The notes beneath the pieces are model-generated. The model saw only the letters and a list, made by a program, of their open reading frames with translations, was not told the origin of the DNA and made no database searches. Both the position numbers and the translations under genes were made by a program. Shown piece by piece: positions 1 through 7,108 of a DNA stretch of 17,225 bases. Numbering within the stretch: the stretch's first letter is position 1; every line of letters begins with the position of its first letter. Source of the stretch: Azoarcus sp. (GTDB lineage: Bacteria > Pseudomonadota > Gammaproteobacteria > Burkholderiales > Rhodocyclaceae); contig JAIRLA010000205.1 of the NCBI GenBank assembly GCA_031259795.1, positions 1 to 17,225 on the forward strand. The letters run 5' to 3'.

Positions 1-10
1 GAAAGAATTC

Positions 11-203
11 CCCTCCCCCGCTTGGCGGGGGAGGGCTAGGGAGAGGGCGTCCTTCCATACGGAGCGAAGCGACGCTAATTAAAAAGAAGGAAGGGAAACA
101 CCTGCCCGCGCGCCCCACCGCAAGAAATCAGCGTCGCTGCGCTCCGCATGGAACGAAGCCCTCTCCCGGCCTTCGGCCACCCTCCCCCGCAAGCGGGGGA
201 GGG
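11..203. repeat. Pair of inverted palindromic repeats (REP/BIME-like)
   Basis: The left arm (11-75) and right arm (130-203) are approximate reverse complements. Each carries a perfect 11-bp stem, CCCTCCCCCGC/GCGGGGGAGGG, at 11-35 (loop TTG) and 180-203 (loop AA). The shared flanking sequence includes CCCTCTCCC and AGCGTCGCT. The 54-bp centre (76-129) is more A-rich and looks unrelated to either arm. Paired inverted palindromes next to a gene end are typical of REP/BIME-type dispersed elements. Membership of such a family in this genome is inferred, because only this pair is visible. Confidence 0.6.
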
Positions 204-220
204 AAGTTTCATCGTAAGAA

Positions 221-340
221 CTCGTCATTGCGAGAGCCCCCCGCCTCGTCATCGCGAAAGCCTCTCCAACCTCGTCATTGCGAGGAGCGCAGCGACGTGG
301 CAATCCAGCGCGTCCCACCCGGCGCGCAGCGCCGCTGGAT
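221..340. repeat. Direct and inverted copies of a dispersed CGTCATTGCGA repeat
   Basis: CTCGTCATTGCGA occurs at 221, 245 (one change: CATCGCGA) and 271. The third copy continues as an imperfect palindrome (276-305) whose ends are ATTGC and GCAAT. A perfect 8-bp inverted repeat ATCCAGCG (303-310)/CGCTGGAT (333-340) encloses a second hairpin CGGCGC-GCA-GCGCCG (320-334). A repeat of the form CGTCATTGCGAGGAGCG...GCAATCC is common between genes in many bacterial genomes. I see no gene here. Confidence 0.55.
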
Positions 341-396
341 AAGTGAGATGCCCGTCCATTTCCCGCCGCAAGAAATCCGGAGATCGCAACGGGTTC

Positions 397-2583
397 TCAT
401 ACTTCCAGCGGATCCACATCGACCTGCCAGCGCAGTTCGCGCGGCGTGCGCAGGGAGTGGATGCATTCCAGCCAGCGGGCGAGGAAATCCTGCAATGTGC
501 CGCGCTGGCTGGCTTCGATCAGTAATTGGGCGCGCTCGCGCCGCGCGAGGCGGGTGAGGCGCATGGGGACCGGGTCGAAGAGATGGACGGGCGGCGGCGC
601 GAGCGGCGCGGCCAGTTCGCGCGCCTGGCGCAAGAAGTTTACGGCGTCGGCCAGTTGTGGCGCGTCGGCTTTCAGCATGGCTTGATGCGAGAACGGCGGG
701 AAAGCGGCGGCGCGGCGGTTGTCGAGTTCCATGGCGGCGAAGGCGTCGAAGTCGTGGCGGGCTAGGCAGCGGTAGAGCGGGTGTTGCGGATGTTCGGTCT
801 GGACGAGCACTTCGCCGGGCAGCGCGGCGCGGCCGGCGCGGCCGCCGACTTGCATCAGTTGCTGGAACAGGCGCTCGGGCGCGCGGAAGTCGGCGGCGTG
901 CAGGGAGGCGTCGGCGCCGAGGACGCCGACGAGGGTGAGGCGGGGGAAATCGTGTCCCTTGGCCATCATCTGGGTGCCGACGAGGATGTCGGCTTCGCCA
1001 GCGGCGATGATGGCCAGTAGCGCTTCCCATTGCGCGCGGGTGCGGGCGGCGTCGCGGTCGAGACGCAGTATCCGCGCGGCGGGAAAGAGGGCGGCGAGGC
1101 GCGCTTCGATTCTTTGCGTGCCGCGCCCGAAGGGGCGGATGTCCTGGTTGCCGCACACCGGGCAGGCGCGGGGGATGGGGCTGTCGCCGCCGCAGTGATG
1201 GCAGCGCAGCCGCCGGTCGGCGAGGTGGACGACGCGGTTGGCCGAGCAGTGCGGGCATTGGCTGATCCAGCCGCAGGCCGGGCAGGATAGTACCGGCGCA
1301 TAGCCCCGGCGGTTGAGGAATACCAGGCTTTGTTCGCCGCGTTCGAGCCGCGCGGCGATGGCTTGCCGCAGCGCCGCGCTCAAACCTTCGTCGAGGCTCT
1401 GGCGGCGGGTGTCGATGGTTTTCACTGTGGGCAGGGAGGCGGCCAGCGCGCGCGCGCCGAGCCGCAACAGGCGGTAGTGGCCGCGCTGGGCGTGCCGCCA
1501 GCTTTCCAGCGAGGGGGTGGCCGAGCCGAGCATTACCGGCACGCCGCGCTGGCGCGCCCGCCAGACCGCGAGGTCGCGCGCCGAGTAGCGAATGCTTTCT
1601 TGTTGTTTGTAGGAAGCGTCATGCTCTTCGTCGATCAGGATCAGTCCCAGCCGCGGCAACGGGGTAAACACCGCCAGCCGGGTACCGAGCACGATGTCGG
1701 CATGACCGGAGAGCGCCTGCACGAAGCCGCGCGCGCGCGCGCCTTCGGCGAGCGCCGAATGCAGGCTGACGATGCGGGCGGCGGGAAAGCGCGCGCTCAC
1801 GCGCGCTTCCAGTTGTGGCGTCAGCGCGATTTCCGGGACGAGCATCAACACTTGGCGGCCAGCGGCGAGCGCTTCGGCGGCCAGGCGCAAGTAAACTTCG
1901 GTCTTGCCGCTGCCGGTGACGCCGGCGAGCAGCCACGGGGTGAAACCGGCGGGCGCGGCGCGGCAGGCGGCGAGCGCTTCGGCCTGTCCGGCGGTGAGAT
2001 CGGGCAGGGGGCCGGTGCATTGCCGCGCGCGCTCATCGTTCGTGTGAATGGCGAGCCAGCCGCGCGCCAGCGCGTCACCCGTGGCGGCTCCGGCGGTCAG
2101 TTGGCGGATGGCGCTGCGGCGCAGGGGCAAGAGGCCTTCGCCGTGCGCGGCGAGTTCGCGCACGAGGGCGAGCGCCCGGCTGTCGCGGCGGTTTTCGGCG
2201 AGCGCGGCGCGCCCCGCCGCGGTAAGGGTGAGCAGGGGGTCGGTATCGTTGCCGCTGGCGCTGTTGGCGCGGCGCAATCCCGGCGGCAGGGCGAGCGCCA
2301 CGACTTCTCCGGGCGGGGCGTGGTAGTAGCGGGCGGTGAATTCGACCAGTTCGATCCAGTCGGACGGTAACGCGGGGATGTCGCGCTGGATGCGGGTGAT
2401 GGGTTTCAGTTGGGCGGGATCGACCGCGGCGCTCGCGGGCAGGGACAGGATCAGGCCGCTTTTTTCGCCGCGCCCGAAAGGCACGCGCACGCAACGGCCA
2501 ATGTCCGCCGCCGTGGCGTCTTCGGCCAGGTAATCGAAGAGGCGCGGCAGGGGAACGGGAATGGCGACGCGGACGACGGACAT
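397..2583 (-). CDS. priA: Primosomal protein N' (PriA), replication restart DNA helicase
   Basis: PriA recognises stalled or collapsed replication forks, unwinds the lagging-strand arm 3' to 5', and nucleates the restart primosome that reloads DnaB. The 728 residues are close to the E. coli length. The N-terminal 3'-end-binding domain covers about 1-105 and a winged-helix linker about 110-180. The superfamily 2 core shows Walker A GVTGSGKT at 221-228, DEEH at 318-321, GSATPS at 353-358, GTQMMAKGHDF at 536-546 and QVGGRAGRA at 578-586. The eight zinc-binding cysteines are all present (434, 437, 443, 446, 461, 464, 474, 477), so the protein looks fully functional. The ATG at 2583 gives the family N-terminus; no strong Shine-Dalgarno precedes it. 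The gene stands alone after a 403-bp non-coding gap that carries DnaA boxes. Confidence 0.97.
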   Translation of the reverse strand: MSVVRVAIPVPLPRLFDYLAEDATAADIGRCVRVPFGRGEKSGLILSLPASAAVDPAQLKPITRIQRDIPALPSDWIELVEFTARYYHAPPGEVVALALPPGLRRANSASGNDTDPLLTLTAAGRAALAENRRDSRALALVRELAAHGEGLLPLRRSAIRQLTAGAATGDALARGWLAIHTNDERARQCTGPLPDLTAGQAEALAACRAAPAGFTPWLLAGVTGSGKTEVYLRLAAEALAAGRQVLMLVPEIALTPQLEARVSARFPAARIVSLHSALAEGARARGFVQALSGHADIVLGTRLAVFTPLPRLGLILIDEEHDASYKQQESIRYSARDLAVWRARQRGVPVMLGSATPSLESWRHAQRGHYRLLRLGARALAASLPTVKTIDTRRQSLDEGLSAALRQAIAARLERGEQSLVFLNRRGYAPVLSCPACGWISQCPHCSANRVVHLADRRLRCHHCGGDSPIPRACPVCGNQDIRPFGRGTQRIEARLAALFPAARILRLDRDAARTRAQWEALLAIIAAGEADILVGTQMMAKGHDFPRLTLVGVLGADASLHAADFRAPERLFQQLMQVGGRAGRAALPGEVLVQTEHPQHPLYRCLARHDFDAFAAMELDNRRAAAFPPFSHQAMLKADAPQLADAVNFLRQARELAAPLAPPPVHLFDPVPMRLTRLARRERAQLLIEASQRGTLQDFLARWLECIHSLRTPRELRWQVDVDPLEV

Positions 2584-2699
2584 TGCGGATGCGGCGGGGC
2601 GCCGGAATTCAAGGACTTGTGGCGGGGTTCCGCCGTGGATTCGCGGAAGGCGCGCACATCAACGGGTTGGGGCGATGATTTAAGGCGGGTTCGCAGGAA

Positions 2700-2718
2700 A
2701 GCAGGTTAAACACCTGCT
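2700..2718 (-). repeat. Inverted repeat in the presumed priA leader
   Basis: Perfect 7-bp arms AGCAGGT and ACCTGCT are separated by the 5-nt loop TAAAC, 117 bp upstream of the priA start codon. No T-run follows on the minus strand, so it does not look like a terminator. It could fold in the priA leader RNA or be a protein-binding site; the role is unknown. Confidence 0.4.
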
Positions 2719-2751
2719 GGGAAAGGGGGCTTTTGGCTTGCCCACAGTTGT

Positions 2752-2760
2752 TGTGGATAA
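2752..2760 (-). promoter_or_regulatory. Perfect DnaA box TTATCCACA
   Basis: The sequence TGTGGATAA on the plus strand is the exact complement of the high-affinity DnaA box. It is flanked by a 7/9 box in opposite orientation 5 nt to the left (2738-2746) and a 7/9 box 3 nt to the right (2764-2772), giving three close-spaced potential sites. Confidence 0.6.
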
Positions 2761-2822
2761 CTTTGTGAGCAAACCGGGTACAGCGCTCCGCAACCGGCAC
2801 CGTTGCGACAGTTTCAACGTTT

Positions 2823-2839
2823 TGCCTCATCGTGAGGCA
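2823..2839. promoter_or_regulatory. Palindrome TGCCTCA-TCG-TGAGGCA, possible operator
   Basis: Perfect 7-bp arms with a 3-bp centre sit beside the AT-rich stretch upstream of priA. The size and symmetry fit a binding site for a dimeric regulator. There is no T-run, so a terminator is unlikely. The binding protein is unknown. Confidence 0.35.
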
Positions 2840-2927
2840 TGAAAATAATCCTTGTTAATCATCGAGTTATCCAAAAGCCTGCATAAGCGCCGCATTTCCG
2901 GGCGCGCCGGAATGAATGCGGCGTCCA

Positions 2928-2936
2928 TGTGCATAA
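2928..2936 (-). promoter_or_regulatory. Perfect DnaA box TTATGCACA
   Basis: TGTGCATAA on the plus strand complements TTATGCACA and matches TTATNCACA at every position. It lies 5 bp from the hairpin that follows hemE and 167 bp from the other perfect box. Confidence 0.55.
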
Positions 2937-2941
2937 GTCAA

Positions 2942-2973
2942 GGGGGCGGGCACATTTTTTGTGTGGCGCCCCC
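2942..2973 (-). terminator. Hairpin after hemE, possible terminator
   Basis: Arms GGGGGCG (2942-2948) and CGCCCCC (2967-2973) pair perfectly. After a small internal loop, CACA (2951-2954) pairs with TGTG (2962-2965), leaving a loop of mostly T. The structure begins 13 bp after the hemE stop codon. On the minus strand it is followed by TTGACTTATG, not a proper T-run, so intrinsic termination may be weak. Confidence 0.4.
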
Positions 2974-2986
2974 GGCGGCTTTGTTT

Positions 2987-4048
2987 TCATTGTTCTTGCG
3001 GACGGTGGTTGTGCACAGTTTCGACCAGCGCTTCCACGTTCTCGGGCGGGGTGTGCTGCGAGATGCCGTGCCCGAGGTTGAAAACGTGGCCGGGATGGGG
3101 GCCGAAAGCGTCGAGCACGCGCCGCGCTTCGGTGGCGATGATCTCCGGAGGGGCGAGGAGCACGGCGGGATCGAGGTTGCCTTGGAGCGCGACGCGTTCG
3201 CCGACGAGGGCGCGGGCGCGGCCAATGTCCATCGTCCAGTCGAGACCGACCGCGTCGAAGCCGCTGGCGGCGATGGCTTCCAGCCACAGGCCGCCGCCTT
3301 TGGTAAACACGATGCTCGGGACGCGCCGCTCTTCCCGTTCGCGGATGAGGCCGGCGGCGATCCGCCGCAGGTAGGCGAGTGAGAATTCGCGGTAAGCGGC
3401 TTCGGAAAGCGCGCCGCCCCAGGAATCGAACACCATGACCGCCTGCGCGCCGGCTTCGATCTGGGCGTTGAGATAGGCGGTCACTGTCCGCGCGGTGACG
3501 TCGAGAATGTGGTGCATGAGGTCGGGCCGGGCGTAGGCCAGCGTCTTGACCGTGTGGTAGTTGGCGCTCGATCCGCCTTCGATCATGTAGCAGGCGAGCG
3601 TCCACGGACTGCCGGAGAAGCCGATCAGGGGCACGCGGCCATCGAGCGCGCGGCGGACTTCGGCGACCGCATCCACCACATAGCGCAATTCGACATTTGG
3701 ATCGGGTACGGCGAGCTTGCGTATCTCCCATTCCCGGGTGAGCGGGCGCTCGAATTTCGGCCCTTCGCCTTCGGAGAAGTACAGGCCGAGTCCCATGGCG
3801 TCGGGCACGGTGAGGATGTCAGAGAAAATGATCGCGGCATCGAACCCGAATCTCGTCAGCGGTTGCAGCGTGACTTCGCAGGCGAACGCCGGATTTTTGC
3901 ACAGGGCGAGGAAACTGCCCGCGCGCTTGCGCGTCTGGCAATACTCGGGCAGGTAGCGGCCCGCCTGGCGCATCAGCCAGACAGGAGTATGGGGCGTCGA
4001 TTCACGTAGTAATGCACGCAGGAAAAGGTCGTTCTTGAGATGGCTCAC
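2987..4048 (-). CDS. hemE: Uroporphyrinogen decarboxylase (HemE)
   Basis: HemE removes four carboxyl groups from uroporphyrinogen III to give coproporphyrinogen III in cytoplasmic haem synthesis, without a cofactor. The 353 residues match the family length (about 354). Visible signatures are [15 protein letters not shown] (22-36), whose Arg27 and Arg31 bind substrate carboxylates, the catalytic Asp77 in IIFSDILT, the [17 protein letters not shown] block, and HGI near the C-terminus. The start is a GTG at 4046-4048. It is preceded by GAGGAA at 4054-4059 with 5 nt spacing. An ATG two bases upstream is out of frame and runs straight into TGA. The gene lies 78 bp after trkH, behind an AT-rich stretch, so it probably has its own promoter. 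Confidence 0.97.
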   Translation of the reverse strand: MSHLKNDLFLRALLRESTPHTPVWLMRQAGRYLPEYCQTRKRAGSFLALCKNPAFACEVTLQPLTRFGFDAAIIFSDILTVPDAMGLGLYFSEGEGPKFERPLTREWEIRKLAVPDPNVELRYVVDAVAEVRRALDGRVPLIGFSGSPWTLACYMIEGGSSANYHTVKTLAYARPDLMHHILDVTARTVTAYLNAQIEAGAQAVMVFDSWGGALSEAAYREFSLAYLRRIAAGLIREREERRVPSIVFTKGGGLWLEAIAASGFDAVGLDWTMDIGRARALVGERVALQGNLDPAVLLAPPEIIATEARRVLDAFGPHPGHVFNLGHGISQHTPPENVEALVETVHNHRPQEQ

Positions 4049-4053
4049 ATCGG

Positions 4054-4059
4054 TTCCTC
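4054..4059 (-). promoter_or_regulatory. hemE ribosome binding site (GAGGAA)
   Basis: On the minus strand GAGGAA lies 5 nt before the GTG start of hemE. This decides for GTG over the overlapping out-of-frame ATG at 4048-4050, which is followed at once by a stop codon. Confidence 0.65.
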
Positions 4060-4071
4060 GGGGCGGGAAGA

Positions 4072-4094
4072 CAATAAATATATATTATTACTCG
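4072..4094 (-). promoter_or_regulatory. AT-rich probable hemE promoter zone
   Basis: The 78-bp gap between trkH and hemE contains an almost pure A/T stretch (TAATAATATATATTTATT on the minus strand) about 25-45 bp upstream of the hemE start. Several -10-like hexamers (TAATAT, TATATT) overlap in it, but no convincing -35 stands at the right distance, so the exact promoter is not assigned. A weak 5-bp hairpin ATGCG-ATGA-CGCAT (4106-4119) just after trkH is too short to call a terminator. Confidence 0.35.
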
Positions 4095-4126
4095 CCAAAG
4101 GGAATATGCGATGACGCATGAACATA

Positions 4127-5608
4127 TTATCGCCGCCAGAACGCCGGTGTGAGCACGACCAGCAAGGTGAATATTTCCAGCCGTCCCAGGATCATGGCGA
4201 AGGCGAGTACGGCGGTCTGGAAGTCGCTCAGGGACTGGAAGTTGGCGGCGGGGCCGACCGCGGCCAATCCGGGGCCGGTATTGTTGAGGCAGGTGACCAC
4301 GGCGGAAAAAGCGGTGATGAGTTCGAGGCCGGTCGCCGACAGCAGCAGGGTGAGCGAGACGATGCTCACCATGTACATGAAGCTGAAGCCGAGCACGGCG
4401 TGCAGCATGCCCTCGCCTACCGGCTGGCCGGACAGCCGTACCGGACGCACGGCGTCGGGGTGCAGGGCGCGAATGAATTCGCGCAGCACCTGCTTGTAGA
4501 GGATGATCGCGCGCATCATCTTGATGCCGCCGCCTGTCGAGCCGGAGCAGGCGACGAAGCTGCCCAGGAACAAGAGCCAGAGCTGGGGAAACATCGGCCA
4601 TGCCGTGTAATCGCAGGTGGTCAGTCCGAGCGAGGTCGACATCGACACCACATGGAAGCTGACGCGGCGCAGGGTGCCGAAAAATTCCGCGTGAATGTCG
4701 GACTGCATCAGGTATACGAGCAGCAGGATGATGCTGCCCGCCAGCACGCCGAAAAAGAACGGAATTTCCGGATCGCGCCGGTAAGGGGCGAGCGAACGCC
4801 GCGAAAGCGCGAGATAGTGGGTGGCGAAATTCAGCGCCGAGGCGAGCGCGAACACCATCACCACCACTTCGACGGCGGCATTGTCGAAATAGGCCAGCGA
4901 GCTGTCGTGGTTGGAGAAGCCGCCGAGCCCCGAGACCGAGAAGGCCATGATGACCGCGTCCCAGTTCTCCATTCCGGCCAAGCGCAGCGCCAGGCCGCAG
5001 CCCAGGGTGAGGAGGATGTAAGTGATCCAGAGTCCCTTGGCGGTTTCCGCGATGCGCGGGGTGAGGCTGCTCTCCTTCATCGGGGTGGGGACTTCGGTCT
5101 TGAAAAGCTGGCGGCCGCCGATGCCCAGGACCGGCAGGATGGCCACCACCAGCACGATGATTCCCATGCCGCCGATCCAGTGCATGAAGGTGCGCCACAG
5201 GTTGATCGACACCGGCAGGTCGTCGAGGCCGTCGAGCAGGGTGGCGCCGGTGGCGGTCAATCCGGAGGCGGCCTCGAAATAGGCGTCGATCGACGACAGC
5301 CCGGGCAGGTGGCTGGACAGCGGCAATGCGCCGAACACGGGCAGGATGATCCAGGTGGCCGCGACGAGGAAAAAGCCGTCGTGCACCCGCAGGCCGCGGC
5401 GGTGGCGGTGCGTGAGCGCGAACAGCGTCATGCCGCTGAAGAACGTGACGAAGAACGCCAGGTCGTAATCCCTGGCCACGCCATCGTCCAGATACTGCGA
5501 CACGATGAGCGGGAAAAGCATCAGCAGGCCAAAGATGGCGATGATCAGGCCGAGCGCGTTGAGCGGCGCGGCATAGGCGCGGAACAGGGCATGGAACGCG
5601 GGGGGCAT
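4127..5608 (-). CDS. trkH: Trk potassium uptake channel subunit TrkH
   Basis: TrkH is the inner-membrane K+-translocating subunit; it works as a dimer gated by the cytoplasmic TrkA ring. The 493 residues (E. coli 483) form the expected four repeated M1-P-M2 units. Pore-loop signatures appear in order: TATGAT (118-123), SGLGGFSN (226-233), STSLGLTTCDY (324-334) and NNTGPGL (442-448). The GSTGGGIK segment (356-363) follows the third filter. The third filter reads SLGLTT where TTGFTT-type sequences are usual, a conservative variant that keeps the filter glycine. The ATG start shares one base with the trkA stop (TGATG), implying translational coupling and equimolar production. It is followed by a short gap and hemE. 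Confidence 0.96.
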   Translation of the reverse strand: MPPAFHALFRAYAAPLNALGLIIAIFGLLMLFPLIVSQYLDDGVARDYDLAFFVTFFSGMTLFALTHRHRRGLRVHDGFFLVAATWIILPVFGALPLSSHLPGLSSIDAYFEAASGLTATGATLLDGLDDLPVSINLWRTFMHWIGGMGIIVLVVAILPVLGIGGRQLFKTEVPTPMKESSLTPRIAETAKGLWITYILLTLGCGLALRLAGMENWDAVIMAFSVSGLGGFSNHDSSLAYFDNAAVEVVVMVFALASALNFATHYLALSRRSLAPYRRDPEIPFFFGVLAGSIILLLVYLMQSDIHAEFFGTLRRVSFHVVSMSTSLGLTTCDYTAWPMFPQLWLLFLGSFVACSGSTGGGIKMMRAIILYKQVLREFIRALHPDAVRPVRLSGQPVGEGMLHAVLGFSFMYMVSIVSLTLLLSATGLELITAFSAVVTCLNNTGPGLAAVGPAANFQSLSDFQTAVLAFAMILGRLEIFTLLVVLTPAFWRR

Positions 5609-7011
5609 CAGAGGAAAGTAAACCCGACCTGAAACAGTTTTTCGACTTTCCGCACCAGATTCTTGTGCGGACAGAACACGATGACGTGATCCTTGTTCTC
5701 GATCATCGTATCGTGATGCGGAATGAGCACCGCGCGGGGCGGGGCGGATTCATCCGCTCCGGGCGCCTCGCGCACGATGGCGTTGATCGTGACGCCCTCG
5801 GGGAGCGGGATTCCGCCAACGGCGCGGCCAACGATGCGGGAACTGCCGTGCTTGCCGTGGGCGATGATTTCGAGCGCTTCCGCCGCGCCGCGCCGCAGGC
5901 TGTGCACGGCGACGACATCGCCGCGGCGCACATGGGCGAGCAATACGCCGATCGTGGCCTGCGCTGGCGAGATGACGATGTCGATGGGGCCGCCTTCGAC
6001 CAGGCCGACGTAACTCTTGCGGTTTATCAGCGCCAGCGTGTGCCGCGCCCCCATGCGCTTGGCGAGCGAAGCGGACATGATGTTGTCTTCCTCGTCGTTG
6101 GTGAGCGCGACGAACAGATCGGTCTCGTCGATGCCTTCGTTTTCGAGCAGCTTTTCATCGGTGGCATTGCCGTGCAGCACCAGCGTGCGGCGCAGGCCGA
6201 TGGCGAGCCTTTCGGCGCGCAGGGCATCGGTTTCGAGGATTTTGACGTTGTAGTCGTCTTCGAGCGAGGCCGCCAGCCGCAGGCCGATGTTGCCGCCGCC
6301 GGCGATCATGATGCGCCGCATGGGCAGCGCCGCGCCGCGCAAGCCATGCATTACCGCGCGGATATGGGAGGTCGCGGCGAGGCAGAACACTTCGTCGCCC
6401 GGCGCGATCACGGTGTCGCCCGTGGGCAGGATGGGGTTGTCGTTGCGGTAGATCGCCGCGATGTGCGCATCCACATGCGGCAACTGGGCGCGCAGGTCGG
6501 CCAGCGGCCGCCCCACCAGCGGATTGCCTTCCCGGGCGATGACGCTGGTGAGATTGACCAGTCCGTCGGCGAAATCGAGCACTTGCAGCGCTTCGGGAAA
6601 GTCGATCAGGCGGCGGATGTAATCGGTGACGATCTGCTCCGGGCAGATGGAAAAATCCACCGCGAAATTGCCGCCGTTGAGCAATTCGGGATAATCGACA
6701 TAATCGGCCGAACGCAGGCGGGCGATACGGGTAGGCAAATTGAACAGCGTCTTGGCGGTCTTGCAGGCGCAAAGATTGGTCTGGTCCGATTGGGTGACGG
6801 CGATCAGCAAGTCGGCATTGTCGGCCCCGGCCTCGCGCAGCACGGAAGGCGACGCCGCGTTGCCGCAAACAGTGCGCACCTCGAAACGGTTGCGCAGTTC
6901 GGCCAGATTATCTGTATTGGTGTCGACGAGCGTGATGTCGTTGGCTTCCGAAACCAGGTTTTCCGCAACGGAAGCGCCTACCTGACCAGCACCCAGAATG
7001 ATGATCCTCAC
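5608..7011 (-). CDS. trkA: Trk system NAD-binding regulatory subunit TrkA
   Basis: TrkA is the cytoplasmic RCK/KTN ring that binds NAD(H) and nucleotides and gates TrkH. The 467-residue protein (E. coli 458) shows the full double arrangement. It has a first Rossmann domain with GAGQVG at 7-12 and an acidic residue after beta-2 (ITLVD), a TrkA-C domain, and a second Rossmann domain with GGGNIG at 238-243, followed by a second TrkA-C domain that reaches the C-terminus. I chose the GTG at 7009-7011 because it gives the family N-terminus MRIIILGAGQVG and has GGAG 5 nt upstream. The upstream in-frame TTG at 7032 would add seven residues and lacks a site. The gene lies 97 bp after ntrX, with a plausible promoter in the gap. 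Confidence 0.96.
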   Translation of the reverse strand: MRIIILGAGQVGASVAENLVSEANDITLVDTNTDNLAELRNRFEVRTVCGNAASPSVLREAGADNADLLIAVTQSDQTNLCACKTAKTLFNLPTRIARLRSADYVDYPELLNGGNFAVDFSICPEQIVTDYIRRLIDFPEALQVLDFADGLVNLTSVIAREGNPLVGRPLADLRAQLPHVDAHIAAIYRNDNPILPTGDTVIAPGDEVFCLAATSHIRAVMHGLRGAALPMRRIMIAGGGNIGLRLAASLEDDYNVKILETDALRAERLAIGLRRTLVLHGNATDEKLLENEGIDETDLFVALTNDEEDNIMSASLAKRMGARHTLALINRKSYVGLVEGGPIDIVISPAQATIGVLLAHVRRGDVVAVHSLRRGAAEALEIIAHGKHGSSRIVGRAVGGIPLPEGVTINAIVREAPGADESAPPRAVLIPHHDTMIENKDHVIVFCPHKNLVRKVEKLFQVGFTFL

Positions 7012-7016
7012 CGGGG

Positions 7017-7020
7017 CTCC
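7017..7020 (-). promoter_or_regulatory. trkA ribosome binding site (GGAG)
   Basis: GGAG on the minus strand stands 5 nt before the GTG at 7011. It supports that start over the in-frame TTG further upstream. Confidence 0.5.
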
Positions 7021-7041
7021 ACGAAAAGGCAAAGAGCGGTA

Positions 7042-7070
7042 ATTCTACGCGCTCGCCCGGCGGGAGGAAA
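7042..7070 (-). promoter_or_regulatory. Candidate promoter for trkA-trkH
   Basis: On the minus strand a -10-like TAGAAT (7042-7047, 5/6 to TATAAT) is preceded after exactly 17 nt by TTTCCT (7065-7070, only 3/6 to TTGACA). This would start a transcript about 25 nt before the trkA GTG. It would let the potassium genes be expressed apart from ntrYX. The -35 is weak, so this is tentative. Confidence 0.35.
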
Positions 7071-7108
7071 CACGGATATTGCAGTGCGGCAAACATGGCC
7101 GCGCTCTT

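Larger units (their letters stand above)
1..396. other. Non-coding repeat-rich region downstream of priA
   Basis: This stretch holds no gene I can support. It consists of two inverted hairpin elements (11-75 and 130-203), three direct copies of a short CTCGTCATTGCGA-type motif (221-283), and nested inverted repeats up to about 340. The short reading frames here translate only the repeats. I saw no clear T-tailed terminator for priA. The left edge of the window is inside this region, so its full extent is unknown. Confidence 0.75.
2738..2936. promoter_or_regulatory. DnaA-box cluster between hemE and priA
   Basis: The DnaA box consensus is TTATNCACA. Two perfect copies lie on the minus strand (2752-2760 and 2928-2936). 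Weaker copies are TTGCCCACA on the plus strand at 2738-2746 (7/9), TTGCTCACA on the minus strand at 2764-2772 (7/9), TTATCCAAA on the plus strand at 2867-2875 (8/9) and TTATGCAGG on the minus strand at 2878-2886 (7/9). An AT-rich stretch (2839-2872) lies between the two groups. With eight fixed bases, a perfect match in 400 bp of random sequence is expected about 0.01 times, so two are unlikely to be chance. DnaA-mediated regulation or titration is the simplest reading; an origin function is possible but unproven. Confidence 0.55.
2584..2986. promoter_or_regulatory. hemE-priA intergenic region
   Basis: These 403 bp contain no supported gene. They hold, in transcription order, a strong hairpin just after hemE (2942-2973), a set of perfect and near-perfect DnaA boxes (2738-2936), an AT-rich stretch at 2839-2872 (about 70% A+T by hand count in otherwise GC-rich DNA), a perfect 7-bp-arm palindrome TGCCTCA-TCG-TGAGGCA (2823-2839), and a second perfect 7-bp-arm hairpin AGCAGGT-TAAAC-ACCTGCT (2700-2718). 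The priA promoter presumably lies here, but I could not pick convincing -35/-10 boxes. Confidence 0.6.

Noticed and set aside
79..318. 79-residue frame on the minus strand in the left repeat region
   Set aside because: It is a translation of the palindromic repeats, starting and ending within them, with no coding signature.
1330..2370. Long open frames on the plus strand (for example 1330-2370, 4118-5632, 5665-7158, 7079-8341, 8655-10166, 13797-15104, 14753-16285)
   Set aside because: They lie antisense to well-recognised genes, show low-complexity G/A/R/Q-rich translations and no family motifs. Such frames are expected opposite GC-rich genes.
2609..2830. 73-residue minus-strand frame upstream of priA, possible leader peptide or small gene
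   Set aside because: It has no ribosome site and no recognisable similarity, and it overlaps the DnaA boxes and hairpin that better explain the sequence.
2738..2936. Calling the DnaA-box cluster the chromosomal oriC
   Set aside because: dnaA, dnaN, rpmH, rnpA and the gid/par genes are not in the window, gene orientation does not diverge here, and no skew flip is visible by eye. It is kept only as a DnaA-box cluster.
7086..7102. Hairpin GCGGC-AAACATG-GCCGC after ntrX as a terminator
   Set aside because: The stem is only 5 bp and no T-run follows on the minus strand.
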